NCBI GenBank assembly: GCA_947454705.1
Contig: CANGKZ010000016.1
Span: 37,817 to 101,816 of the forward strand
Reading direction: 5' to 3'
Source of the DNA: Verrucomicrobiota bacterium
GTDB taxonomy: Bacteria; Verrucomicrobiota; Verrucomicrobiia; Limisphaerales; UBA9464
Length of the DNA stretch: 64,000 nucleotides
Position numbers and translations under genes: made by a program. Under the pieces are notes generated by a model. That model saw only the letters and a list, made by a program, of their open reading frames with translations. It was not told the DNA's origin and searched no databases. How positions within the stretch are numbered: position 1 is the stretch's first letter; every line of letters starts with the position of its first letter. Below are positions 46,773-55,216 of this stretch, piece by piece.

Positions 46773-48197
46773 ATGAGCGGCACCAACTCCAACTGTACCG
46801 AACGGCCCGATGCCGTGGACGCCTCCTGCAGGCTCCCGGTCCTCTACCTGTTCGTCGGCGGACTCGCCTGGCTCTTTGCCGGCATCGGACTTTCGTTGCT
46901 CGCCGCGGCGAAGCTCCAGTTCCCGTCGCTGCTCAATATTTGCGAAGGTCTGACCTACGGCCGGATTGATTCCGCCGCACGCGTCGCCTTCACCTATGGA
47001 TTCGCCTCCCAGATGGGGCTGGGTCTCGCGTTCTGGATTCTGGCCCGTTCCGGGAATTCACGTCTGCCAGTGCCGGGAATCGCCTTTGCCATCAGCCTCG
47101 TTTGGAACGTGGCGCTCACCCTCGGAGTTGGTGCGTTGTTCATTTATGGTTCCACCGGTCTGGCCGGTCTTGAGATTCCCCGCCAAACCGCTCCGTTGAT
47201 TCTCGCTGCCACCGGTCTGCTGAGTGTGATCGGAATCGCAGCCTTCGCCGCCGGCGACGGTTGCTCCAAGTCTCCCGCCCGCGCTCATCTGCTCGGTGCC
47301 CTGATCGCGCTTCCCGTTCTTTATCTCACCGCCCAGCTCGGCCTTTTGTTCCTGCCGATTCGCGGCGTGACTCAGGCGATTACCGCGGGATGGTTCCAGC
47401 AGGGATTCCTCCTGCTGTGGCTTGCCCCCCTCGCGTTGGCCTCGCTTTATTTCTTCGTTCCGCGACTGACGGAACGTCCGACCCAATCGGCTGCGCTCGC
47501 TCCGTTCGGCTTCTGGACTTGGGTGATCCTTGCCGCTTGGACCGGAGCCATTGATCTCGTCGGCGGCCCGGTGCCTGCCTGGTGGGTCACGGTGAGCATT
47601 GTTGCCAACGTGCTGCTCATCATTCCGGTGGTGATCTTCTTCATCAACTTCCAGGGTGCCTGCGTGTTCAGCCGCAAGATCGCGGTTCGGTTCGCAGCGA
47701 TCTCCGTCATTAGCTTCTTCGTCTGGGGAATCCTGAACGCGGCCACGTCGCTTCGCTGCGCCCAGTCGATCCTGCACTTCACCCAGTTCGGGGTAGGTCT
47801 CCGCGAGCTGTTCCTCTTCGGCTTTATTGCTCCGGCCCTTTTTGCCGGTGTGTACGCAGTGGTTCCCCGTTTGGCCGAACGCGAGTTCCCCTGCCGGATT
47901 ACCCCAACGGTCCACTGGGTCTGCACCGTGGGTGGTGTGGCACTGATGGTCGGTGCTTACACGGTGGGTGGTTATCTTCAAGGTCGTCACCTGGCCGTGG
48001 CTGGTGTTCCGATCACCGCGGTCAACGCGAGCCTCCGTCCTTGGTTGGCCTTGCATGCGGCTGGATTCGCCCTCTTCGGTTTTGCTCAAGTCGCCCTCGT
48101 GGCCAACAGCGCATGGCTGTTGTTCGAATGCGTCAAACCCCTGAAGGAACCGGTGATCTCGCTGTTCACCGGCACCCAGGCCGCGTCCGGAAAATGA
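46773..48197 (+). CDS. CcoN-like membrane subunit lacking heme and copper ligands
   Basis: About 474 residues from ATG 46773 (a TTG at 46755 is possible), with about 12 transmembrane helices aligned with CcoN of cbb3 oxidases. Compared by eye with the CcoN segments I know, the ligand positions differ: 'GRIDSAARVAF' has Ala69 in place of the heme b His of 'GRLRPVHTNA'; 'GWFQQG' has Gln210 for the CuB His of 'WYGHN'; 'TGAIDLVG' has Ile260-Asp261 for the CuB His-His of 'GPHHLH'; 'HFTQFGVGLRELF' has Leu343 and Glu345 for the two heme His of 'GHVHAG'. The cross-linking Tyr position is Ala254. The histidine at 335, preceding these, is kept. Only five His occur in the whole protein. It cannot be a conventional oxygen reductase subunit but may anchor the CcoO/CcoP cytochromes. 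Confidence 0.8.
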   Translation: MSGTNSNCTERPDAVDASCRLPVLYLFVGGLAWLFAGIGLSLLAAAKLQFPSLLNICEGLTYGRIDSAARVAFTYGFASQMGLGLAFWILARSGNSRLPVPGIAFAISLVWNVALTLGVGALFIYGSTGLAGLEIPRQTAPLILAATGLLSVIGIAAFAAGDGCSKSPARAHLLGALIALPVLYLTAQLGLLFLPIRGVTQAITAGWFQQGFLLLWLAPLALASLYFFVPRLTERPTQSAALAPFGFWTWVILAAWTGAIDLVGGPVPAWWVTVSIVANVLLIIPVVIFFINFQGACVFSRKIAVRFAAISVISFFVWGILNAATSLRCAQSILHFTQFGVGLRELFLFGFIAPALFAGVYAVVPRLAEREFPCRITPTVHWVCTVGGVALMVGAYTVGGYLQGRHLAVAGVPITAVNASLRPWLALHAAGFALFGFAQVALVANSAWLLFECVKPLKEPVISLFTGTQAASGK

Positions 48198-48201
48198 CCT
48201 G

Positions 48202-48855
48202 ATGAACTACGGACCGCTCATCTATTTTGGTGTGGTGACCTCGCTGGTCGCCTCGTGGCTTGGCTTTGTGGCCGTGCCCCGCACGCAGCTCGGATCGCTC
48301 CAGCCCGACGTCAGCACCAACGCCGCCAACGCCGTGGTCAGCTATCCTGCCGCCCGCAGCGGTGAAGCCGCCCAGGGTCGCGACCTGTATCAATCGCTCG
48401 GCTGCTCCTCCTGTCACACGCTTCAAGTGCGTCCGCAGACCGGCGGAAGCGATATCGCCCGCGGCTGGGGCAAGCGTCGCAGTGTGGCGCGTGATTATCT
48501 TCAGGACCCGGTGCCCCTGCTCGGCAACAGCCGATTGGGACCGGATCTCGCGAATTACGGCGAACGTCTGGGAACCAATGCCTTCCCGGTGATTCGCCTG
48601 TTCAACCCGCGTCTGGTGACTCCGGGTTCGATTTGCGCTCCGGTTCCCTTCTTGTTTGAAACCCGCCCCATCCGCGCGGGCGTTGGATCCCCGGAGGCCT
48701 TGCCTCTGAAGGGTGCTGCCGCACCTGACGCTGGATCCGAAGTGGTGCCCGGACTGCGTGCCCGTCAGCTCGCAGCGTTCTTGTCCAGTCTCAGCACGTC
48801 GGTCGATCTTCCGGAAGCCGCGCTTCCGGTCACTGAGGAAACGGCCCAGAAATGA
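48202..48855 (+). CDS. CcoO-like monoheme cytochrome c
   Basis: 217 residues. An N-terminal transmembrane helix is followed by 'GRDLYQSLGCSSCHTLQVRPQTGG' (CSSCH about 68-72) and 'GWGKRRSVARDYLQDPVPLLGNSRLGPDLANYG', closely resembling the 'YVAEGCWYCHSQQVRP...GPDL' pattern of CcoO, subunit II of cbb3 oxidases. It lies 4 bp after the CcoN-like gene and its TGA overlaps the following ATG. The missing oxidase metals in subunit I suggest that this subunit works as a relay and not in oxygen reduction. Confidence 0.87.
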   Translation: MNYGPLIYFGVVTSLVASWLGFVAVPRTQLGSLQPDVSTNAANAVVSYPAARSGEAAQGRDLYQSLGCSSCHTLQVRPQTGGSDIARGWGKRRSVARDYLQDPVPLLGNSRLGPDLANYGERLGTNAFPVIRLFNPRLVTPGSICAPVPFLFETRPIRAGVGSPEALPLKGAAAPDAGSEVVPGLRARQLAAFLSSLSTSVDLPEAALPVTEETAQK

Positions 48856-49601
48856 GTCCCTTCCTGAATCCCTCTTCTTCGAATTCCCGTTCCCGCGCCG
48901 CTGGATTGCGTCGTGGATTCGGCACGGTCGACACCCTGCTTGTGGTCGGCGGCGCCGCGCTGCTGGCTTGGGGCGGGCTGTACCTCGGCAAGTACAGCGG
49001 GCGATTCGACGTCAATGAGTTCGATGAGATCCCGCACGGGCGCGCTCCCAAGGCCGTCGCCGTGGCTGCAGATCCGAACGCGGCTCTGCTCAAGGCGGGA
49101 ATGGTTGCTTATGGTAAGTCCTGCGTTGCCTGTCATCAGGCCGACGGCATGGGCAATCCAGCCCTCAACATTCCTCCCCTCGCTGGATCGGATTGGGTGA
49201 TGGAATCCTCCCCGAATCGGATCATTCGAATCGTGCTTCACGGTTTGAATGGACCGGTGAAGGTCAAGGACACCATGTACAGTGGTGGTCAGATGAATCC
49301 GTGGCTGAAGACCCCGGATAACACCGCTGGCTTGACCCCCGAGGAAATCGCCGCTGCGTTGAGCTACGCGCGGAACACCTGGGGCAACAAGGCTCCCATG
49401 GTGACTGCGGATCAAGTGACTGCGATCCTCAAGGAAACCGAGAAGCGCGTGGATCCTTGGACGATGGATGAGCTGATGAAGGTTCCGATGACGTCGGGTG
49501 TCTCCGCCTCCGCGGCGATCACTCCCGACCAGCTCAAGGCCGCCTTGAAGGCCCTTCCTGCAGCCGAATTGGAAGCGGTCTTGAAGGAAATGAAGAAGTA
49601 G
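48852..49601 (+). CDS. CcoP-like cytochrome c
   Basis: 249 residues with one transmembrane helix (about 20-45, 'VDTLLVVGGAALLAWGGLYLG') and 'FDVNEFDEIPHG' like the CcoP neck. One heme motif CVACH (about 91-95) is followed by 'GMGNPALNIPPLAGSDW' and a possible Met ligand in 'MYSGGQMNPW'. True CcoP has two heme c domains; here only one is seen, and the C-terminal 100 residues are helical without a CxxCH. Last gene of the operon. Confidence 0.82.
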   Translation: MSPFLNPSSSNSRSRAAGLRRGFGTVDTLLVVGGAALLAWGGLYLGKYSGRFDVNEFDEIPHGRAPKAVAVAADPNAALLKAGMVAYGKSCVACHQADGMGNPALNIPPLAGSDWVMESSPNRIIRIVLHGLNGPVKVKDTMYSGGQMNPWLKTPDNTAGLTPEEIAAALSYARNTWGNKAPMVTADQVTAILKETEKRVDPWTMDELMKVPMTSGVSASAAITPDQLKAALKALPAAELEAVLKEMKK

Positions 49602-50082
49602 GAAACCCGCACAGGGGTTCTTCGCCGGCCGTTCCGAGAAAAACACCGCAACGAAGGCGGGTGGATCCTGATTCGAATCCGGGCCACAGCGGGTTTGAGC
49701 ATGCGCCAAAAGGGGGATGCATACGGAAACGCTGCATGCCGTTCAGTTCTCTCCGCTTCAGCGTTCACCCCATTTTATCCGCAGTTAGGGACGCCGGTTT
49801 CAGACAAATCTGTGGAATGAGTCTTATCTCGTTCCTTCCAGCGGATTCGGGTCGGTGCCTGCCTCCCTGCCTGCGGCCAACCGGGGTTCGAACCGCTGTT
49901 TCAGGGTTTAAAAATCTTCAGCCAGGCCTGCTTTCGATCGATTAGTGATAAGGGAATCCCTGTGGGTTGGAGGCTTGAATAAGGAGTCCAAATTCTGAGA
50001 CCATACCGTGTTTTGATCGTAACTTTTCCTTCGCACTGGCACGGCATCCGCTAGGGTTGTTGCGCCCTATCGGGCACACCGT
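49602..50082. other. Gene-free gap between the respiratory operon and waaA
   Basis: 481 bp. A weak hairpin AACCC...GGGGTT near 49603-49619 could end the operon. Short pieces resembling the dispersed repeats ('ATCCGCAGTTAGG', 'TTTCAGGGTTTAAAAATC') appear at about 49778-49915. Nothing else seen. Confidence 0.4.
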
Positions 50083-51384
50083 ATGAGGTTGCTGTACAAC
50101 ATCTTGTTTACGATCGGCTTCGTGCTGAGCGCGCCGTTCTATTTTCTCAAGATGCGGCGTCGCGGCGGGTGGCGGGCCGGGTTTTCCCAGCGGTTTGGTC
50201 ACTACGATGCCAAGCTCAAGCAGGCGCTGACCAATCGGCGCACCCTGTGGTTCCACGCGGTCAGCGTGGGCGAAGTGAACCTTTGCACGCAGTTGATCCA
50301 CGCGGTCGAGGCCAAGCTTCCGCATCACAAGATCGTGGTGTCCACCACCACCTCCACCGGCATGGCAGAGCTGAAAAAGCGGCTGCCGGTGCATATTTCG
50401 AAAATCTACTACCCGGTGGACCGGCGAAAGCACGTGCAGCGGGCGCTGGGGCTGATGGATCCGGAGGCGATGATCTTCATCGAAGCCGAGCTCTGGCCCA
50501 ACATGCTCTGGGGATTGCAGCGTCGGAACGTCCCGCATTTTTTGGTCAACGCCCGCATCTCGGATCGTTCGTTCCGCGGTTACCGCCGGGCCGGATTCCT
50601 GTTCCGGCAGTTGTTCGCCGGATTCACCGGGGTGGGCGTGCAGAACGAGGCCGATGCCGAACGCCTGCGCCAGCTCGGCTGCCAACCCGAGGCGGTGCAG
50701 GTGGTGGGGAGTCTCAAATTTGATTCAGCGACCACGCCCCAGCGCGGACCGGTCGATGTGGAGGCGCTGCTGCGTCAGGCCGGCGTGCCGGACGATGCCC
50801 TCGTGCTGGTCGGTGGCAGCACGCACGCGGGCGAGGAATTGATCCTCGCAGGAATCGCGCAGCGGCTGCGGAAGAAGTACCCGAAGCTGTTTCTGATTGT
50901 CGTGCCGCGCCATCAGGAGCGGGGCGCCGAGGTGGGACGCGAGTTGAAGTCAGCCGGGGTCCGCGCCCTGTTCCGCACCGACCTGACCGCCGGACGCCGC
51001 TGCAATCCGGGCGAGATCGAGTGCCTGATCGTCAACACCACCGGAGAATTGCGCGCATTTTACGAACGGGCCGATGTGGTGTTCGTGGGCAAGAGCCTCA
51101 CGGCCGAAGGCGGGCAGAATCCGATCGAACCGGCGGCGCAGTCGAAGGCGATCGTGTTCGGTCCGAATATGCAGAACTTCCCGCAGATCGTGCCCGAGTT
51201 CCTGGCCCACGACGCGGTGATCCAAGTGCGTGATGCGGCTGGATTGGAATCCGCGGTGGACAAACTGCTCGGCGATCCGGAGCTGCGCGGGGAGATGGGT
51301 TGGCGAGCCCGCAGCGTGGTGGAGAAGAACCAGGGCGGGATCGAAAAGACCGTCGAGATGATCGTCCGAGCGATCCAGCGGTAA
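50083..51384 (+). CDS. waaA: 3-deoxy-D-manno-octulosonic acid (Kdo) transferase
   Basis: 433 residues. One N-terminal membrane-anchor helix ('LLYNILFTIGFVLSAPFYFLK'). 'WFHAVSVGEVNL' is the catalytic region with the general-base Glu; 'ISTTTSTGM'-like and 'EAELWPNMLW' are the donor-site signatures; the GT-B C-terminal half has 'VGGSTHAGEE' and 'NPIEPAAQSKAIVFGPNMQNF'. It transfers Kdo from CMP-Kdo to lipid A precursors at the inner membrane, showing that the organism makes lipopolysaccharide. Confidence 0.93.
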   Translation: MRLLYNILFTIGFVLSAPFYFLKMRRRGGWRAGFSQRFGHYDAKLKQALTNRRTLWFHAVSVGEVNLCTQLIHAVEAKLPHHKIVVSTTTSTGMAELKKRLPVHISKIYYPVDRRKHVQRALGLMDPEAMIFIEAELWPNMLWGLQRRNVPHFLVNARISDRSFRGYRRAGFLFRQLFAGFTGVGVQNEADAERLRQLGCQPEAVQVVGSLKFDSATTPQRGPVDVEALLRQAGVPDDALVLVGGSTHAGEELILAGIAQRLRKKYPKLFLIVVPRHQERGAEVGRELKSAGVRALFRTDLTAGRRCNPGEIECLIVNTTGELRAFYERADVVFVGKSLTAEGGQNPIEPAAQSKAIVFGPNMQNFPQIVPEFLAHDAVIQVRDAAGLESAVDKLLGDPELRGEMGWRARSVVEKNQGGIEKTVEMIVRAIQR

Positions 51385-51445
51385 GTCGCGGAGTCCAAAG
51401 TCCAACGTCTCAAGTCTGAAAGCAGACCGCGTCTCCGCGATTCCT

Positions 51446-54400
51446 TCATCCGTTTCCTGCTTTCCTGCTTTCCAGATTCACTTCCTTTTGCAGTTCGCGC
51501 TCGCGCAGCCAGGCCACGATCACCGGGGTCACGATCAGGATGTGGATCAATGAGCTGATGCATCCGCCCACCACCGGGGTGGCCAGCGGCTTCATGACTT
51601 CCGAACCGGTTTTGGTACTCCAGAAGATCGGCAGCAGGCTCGCGATGGTGGTCGCCACGGTCATCACTTTCGGACGCAGCCGCAGCCGCGCGCCTTCGCG
51701 GATCGCCTCGAGCAGTTGCGCGCGATTCAGCAGGCCGCCGTGGGCCTCGCGCTTCCGTTCGATCGCCTCTTCGAGATAAACCACCATCACCACGCCGGTC
51801 TGGATGGCGATGCCGAACAGCGAGATGTAGCCGATCCACACCGCAACGCTGAACGGATATCCCATCCACGCCTGCAAAAACACCGACCCGCTCAACGCGA
51901 ACGGCACCGCTAGGAACACGTGGGCCGCCTCCTTGAAGCTGTTGTACACCTGATGCAGCAGCAGGAAGATGATCAGCAACACCGCGGGAACAATCATCCG
52001 TAGCGTCTCTGCGGCGTGGAGCTGGTGCTCGTATTGTCCGCTGTACTCGATGGTCACGCCCGGCGGCAGGATCGGTTTGATCTCGCGGTCCATGACTTCA
52101 CGGACGTCGGTGACGAAGCCGCCGAGGTCGCGTCCTGAAACATTCGCCTGAACGAACACGCGGAGCCGGCCGTTCTCGCTCGCGATCTCGCCGGGCCCTT
52201 CCACCCGGCGGATCGTGGCCACACTCGCCAGCGGAATGAATTTGCCGCCGCGGATGGGCACCGGGACTTCGGAGAGTCGCTCGATGTCGTCGCGCGTCTC
52301 TCGGTCGTACCGGACCTGGATCGGGTAGCGCTCGCGTCCTTCCAGACGCGTCGCCACGGTGCGTCCGCCGATGCCGGATTCCACCACGTCGAGCACTTCG
52401 CGCGGCGTCAATCCGTAGCGGGCCATCGCGGCGCGATCGACCTCGATGTTCAAATACGGTTTTCCCTGCACGCGGCTCGAAGCGACGCCCACCGCGCCGG
52501 GCACGGTACGAACGCGCTTCTCCACTTCAAACGCGAGCTGCTGGAGTTGATTCAGGTCCGACCCGAGCAGCTTCACCCCCAGCTGCGCACGAATGCCGGT
52601 GGAGATCATCAGCACGCGGTTCTCAATGGGCTGAAGGAATCCCGGCACGTAGCCCGGCAGCGTGGTGAGCTTGCGCGAGAGTTCCGCGATCAGCGCCTGA
52701 CGGGTCATGCCCTTGCGCCACTCGGATTCGGGTTTCAGCAGGATGGTGGTCTCGATCATCTCCACCGGCGCGGGATCGGTGGCGGTTTCCGCGCGTCCCA
52801 ATTTTCCGGCCACGCTCATCACCTCGGGCGTCTCGGAGATCACGCGGTCCTGCTCGGCCAGGATTCGCTTCACTTCGGTCAATGAGGTGGACGGCAGCAG
52901 CACCGGCATGAACAGCAGGGAACCCTCGTTCAGCGCGGGCATGAATTCGCTGCCGAAACCGGAGAGATGCGACGCGAGCTGCGGATGCGTGCGTTCAAGA
53001 CGTTCCACCCACGCACGGGGAAGTCCGAATGCGATGATCCCCGCTGAGGCCAGCAGAACCGCGGCGATACCAAGAACGGTACGCCGATGCTCCAGCGCCC
53101 AGTCGAGCACGGGCACGTAGAGGCGCATGAGGAACTTCATGATCCAGTTGTCCTCTTCCCGATGGAATGGACCGCGGATCAAGATCGAGCACAGCACCGG
53201 CACGAGCGTGACGGCGAGAATGGTGGCCGCGAGGCAGGCGAAGGTCTTGGTGAAGGCCAGCGGGTGAAACAGTTTTCCCTCCTGCCCGCCGAGCGCGAAG
53301 ACCGGCACGAAGGCGAGGAGGATGATCGCCATGGCAAAGAAGATCGGGCGCCCCACCTGCGTCGCCCCCGCCCGGGTGGTGGCGAGGGTTTCGGCTGCGG
53401 TGAGTCGGCGGCCCAGGCGGTCCTCTTCGCGCTCGCAGTGACGGATCACGTTTTCCGTCATCACGATGCCGGCATCCACCAGCACGCCGATGGCGATCGC
53501 GATGCCGGAGAGCGACATGATGTTGGACGAGATGCCGAAGCGATCCATGAGGATGAACGATCCCAGGATGCTGAGCGGCAGCGGCAGGGTGACGATGAGG
53601 ATGCTCCGGAAATGGAACAGGAACACGATGTGGGCCAGCGTCACGAGAATGAGCTCCTCGGTGAGCGCGTGCCGGAGGGTGTCGAGCGTGCGTTCGATGA
53701 GTTCGCCGCGGTCGTAGAAGGCCTTCACCGTGACGCCGGGCGGAAGGCTTCCGGCGATGTCCGCGAGCCGCGCCTTCACGCGTTCCAGCACTTCCATCGC
53801 ATTCTCGCCGGTGCGCATCACCACGATGCCGCCCACGACTTCGCGTCCCGCCACATCGAGGACCCCGCGCCGAAAATCGCCACCAATCTGCACCGAGGCC
53901 ACTTCACGCAGGCGGATCGGCGTGCCCTGAGCCTCACCCACCACGAGTTGTTCCAGGTCCTCCACCGACTGGATGAGTCCGAGTCCGCGGACCACGAACT
54001 CCATGCCGTTTTCCTCCACCACCTTGGCGCCCACGTTCAGGTTGCTGCCCGCGACGGCGTCCATGATTTGCGTGAGAGTGATTCCCACACGACGCATCTG
54101 CGTGGGATGGACCTCAATTTGATACTGCTTCACGAATCCGCCCACGCCCGCCACCTCGGCCACGCCGGGCACGCCCTGAAGCGAGTAACGGAGGAAGTAA
54201 TCCTGAATGGAGCGGAGGCGCCCGAGATCGTAGCGGTTGGTACCCGCCTTGGTGGGATCGACTTCGAGATAATATTGGTACACCCAGCCAAGTCCGGTGG
54301 CATCGGGGCCGAGCTGGGCCTGAACGCCGGAGGGCATTTGCGACGCGATGAGGTTCAATCGTTCGGTCACCCGTTGCCGTGCAATGATCCCCGGGATGCG

Positions 54401-54697
54401 GTCCTCAAACACCACGGTGACCAGCGAGAATCCGAACATGGAAGTCGCGCGGATCGACTTCACCCCGCCGAGTCCCTGCAGGTTCACGCTGAGCGGGAAG
54501 GTGACTTGATCCTCGACCTCCTGGGGTGAGCGTCCGGACCAGTCGGCGTACACCAGCACCTGGTTTTCGGACAGATCCGGAATCGCATCCACGGGCGTCC
54601 CGCGCAGCGCCTTCCATCCCCACCCGGCGAGCACCAGCGCGGCGCAGAGCACCAGGAAACGGTTCTTGAGCGACCAATGAATGAGCGAGGAGATCAC
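51446..54697 (-). CDS. Heavy-metal efflux RND pump (CusA/CzcA-like)
   Basis: 1083 residues with 12 transmembrane helices and two large periplasmic loops. 'DLSENQVLVYADWSGRSPQEVEDQVTFPL' is the HME-RND N-terminal motif. 'NRVLMISTGIRAQLGVKL' aligns with the CusA periplasmic site around Met573, which suggests Cu/Ag, although the other Met residues of the CusA triad were not confirmed. It is the inner-membrane pump of a CusABC-like complex. The gene order on the minus strand is tolC-like, CusB-like, TRASH protein, then this pump. Confidence 0.9.
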   Translation of the reverse strand: MISSLIHWSLKNRFLVLCAALVLAGWGWKALRGTPVDAIPDLSENQVLVYADWSGRSPQEVEDQVTFPLSVNLQGLGGVKSIRATSMFGFSLVTVVFEDRIPGIIARQRVTERLNLIASQMPSGVQAQLGPDATGLGWVYQYYLEVDPTKAGTNRYDLGRLRSIQDYFLRYSLQGVPGVAEVAGVGGFVKQYQIEVHPTQMRRVGITLTQIMDAVAGSNLNVGAKVVEENGMEFVVRGLGLIQSVEDLEQLVVGEAQGTPIRLREVASVQIGGDFRRGVLDVAGREVVGGIVVMRTGENAMEVLERVKARLADIAGSLPPGVTVKAFYDRGELIERTLDTLRHALTEELILVTLAHIVFLFHFRSILIVTLPLPLSILGSFILMDRFGISSNIMSLSGIAIAIGVLVDAGIVMTENVIRHCEREEDRLGRRLTAAETLATTRAGATQVGRPIFFAMAIILLAFVPVFALGGQEGKLFHPLAFTKTFACLAATILAVTLVPVLCSILIRGPFHREEDNWIMKFLMRLYVPVLDWALEHRRTVLGIAAVLLASAGIIAFGLPRAWVERLERTHPQLASHLSGFGSEFMPALNEGSLLFMPVLLPSTSLTEVKRILAEQDRVISETPEVMSVAGKLGRAETATDPAPVEMIETTILLKPESEWRKGMTRQALIAELSRKLTTLPGYVPGFLQPIENRVLMISTGIRAQLGVKLLGSDLNQLQQLAFEVEKRVRTVPGAVGVASSRVQGKPYLNIEVDRAAMARYGLTPREVLDVVESGIGGRTVATRLEGRERYPIQVRYDRETRDDIERLSEVPVPIRGGKFIPLASVATIRRVEGPGEIASENGRLRVFVQANVSGRDLGGFVTDVREVMDREIKPILPPGVTIEYSGQYEHQLHAAETLRMIVPAVLLIIFLLLHQVYNSFKEAAHVFLAVPFALSGSVFLQAWMGYPFSVAVWIGYISLFGIAIQTGVVMVVYLEEAIERKREAHGGLLNRAQLLEAIREGARLRLRPKVMTVATTIASLLPIFWSTKTGSEVMKPLATPVVGGCISSLIHILIVTPVIVAWLRERELQKEVNLESRKAGNG

Positions 54698-54790
54698 GGC
54701 AGTGGGAGTGGGAGTCGAAGGTCTGGAATGAGGACTGCGAACCGGCGTGCATCGGGGAGGGAGCCATGTCCCTCCCCGGTCATGCCTGCA

Positions 54791-55129
54791 TCAATGATGG
54801 CTCGAGTGATCCGCCTTGGCGTCGGTAGACGGCGCGGCGGCGGCGAGTTTTGAAACGTACTTCGCGGGGTCTGCATCGAAGTCCTTCCGGCAGTTCTTGC
54901 AGCAGAGTTTGATTTCCTGGCCCTGGTACGTGAACACGACGGGCTCGCCCATCGAGTCGAGCTTCTCGCCCGACACAATGCAGGTGGTGAGCGGATACGG
55001 CTTCACGGCGGCGTGGGAGGAGCTGCCGGACTTCATGTCGGCGCAGCCGCAGGTTTTGCAGCCGGTGGTGGAGACCAACGAGACGCCGAGAACGGCAGTG
55101 GCGAGCCAGGGAACGAGGGATGAATTCAT
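54791..55129 (-). CDS. Small TRASH/YHS-type metal-binding lipoprotein
   Basis: About 112 residues from the ATG at 55127-55129. A signal sequence ends in a lipobox ('VSTTGC') followed by CKTCGC. The domain 'TCIVSGEKLDSMGEPVVFTYQGQEIKLCCKNCRKDFDADPAKYVSKL' is the TRASH/YHS fold with Cys ligands (C...CC..C). A His-rich tail ends the protein (DHSSHH). It probably delivers or senses copper in the periplasm. It sits between the CusA and CusB-like genes; a paralogue is at 59053. Confidence 0.85.
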   Translation of the reverse strand: MNSSLVPWLATAVLGVSLVSTTGCKTCGCADMKSGSSSHAAVKPYPLTTCIVSGEKLDSMGEPVVFTYQGQEIKLCCKNCRKDFDADPAKYVSKLAAAAPSTDAKADHSSHH

Positions 55130-55216
55130 AGCGTGTATTGGAGTGATGTTTTGGTTCCGTGGAGTTTTGGCTTTTCGCATCGATCCACGGGTCGTTGCGA
55201 AAAAGGGTCTGTGGGT

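Noticed and set aside
53087..54529. 480-codon frame opposite the RND pump
   Set aside because: Charged, His/Asp/Glu-rich composition and no motif; antisense shadow.
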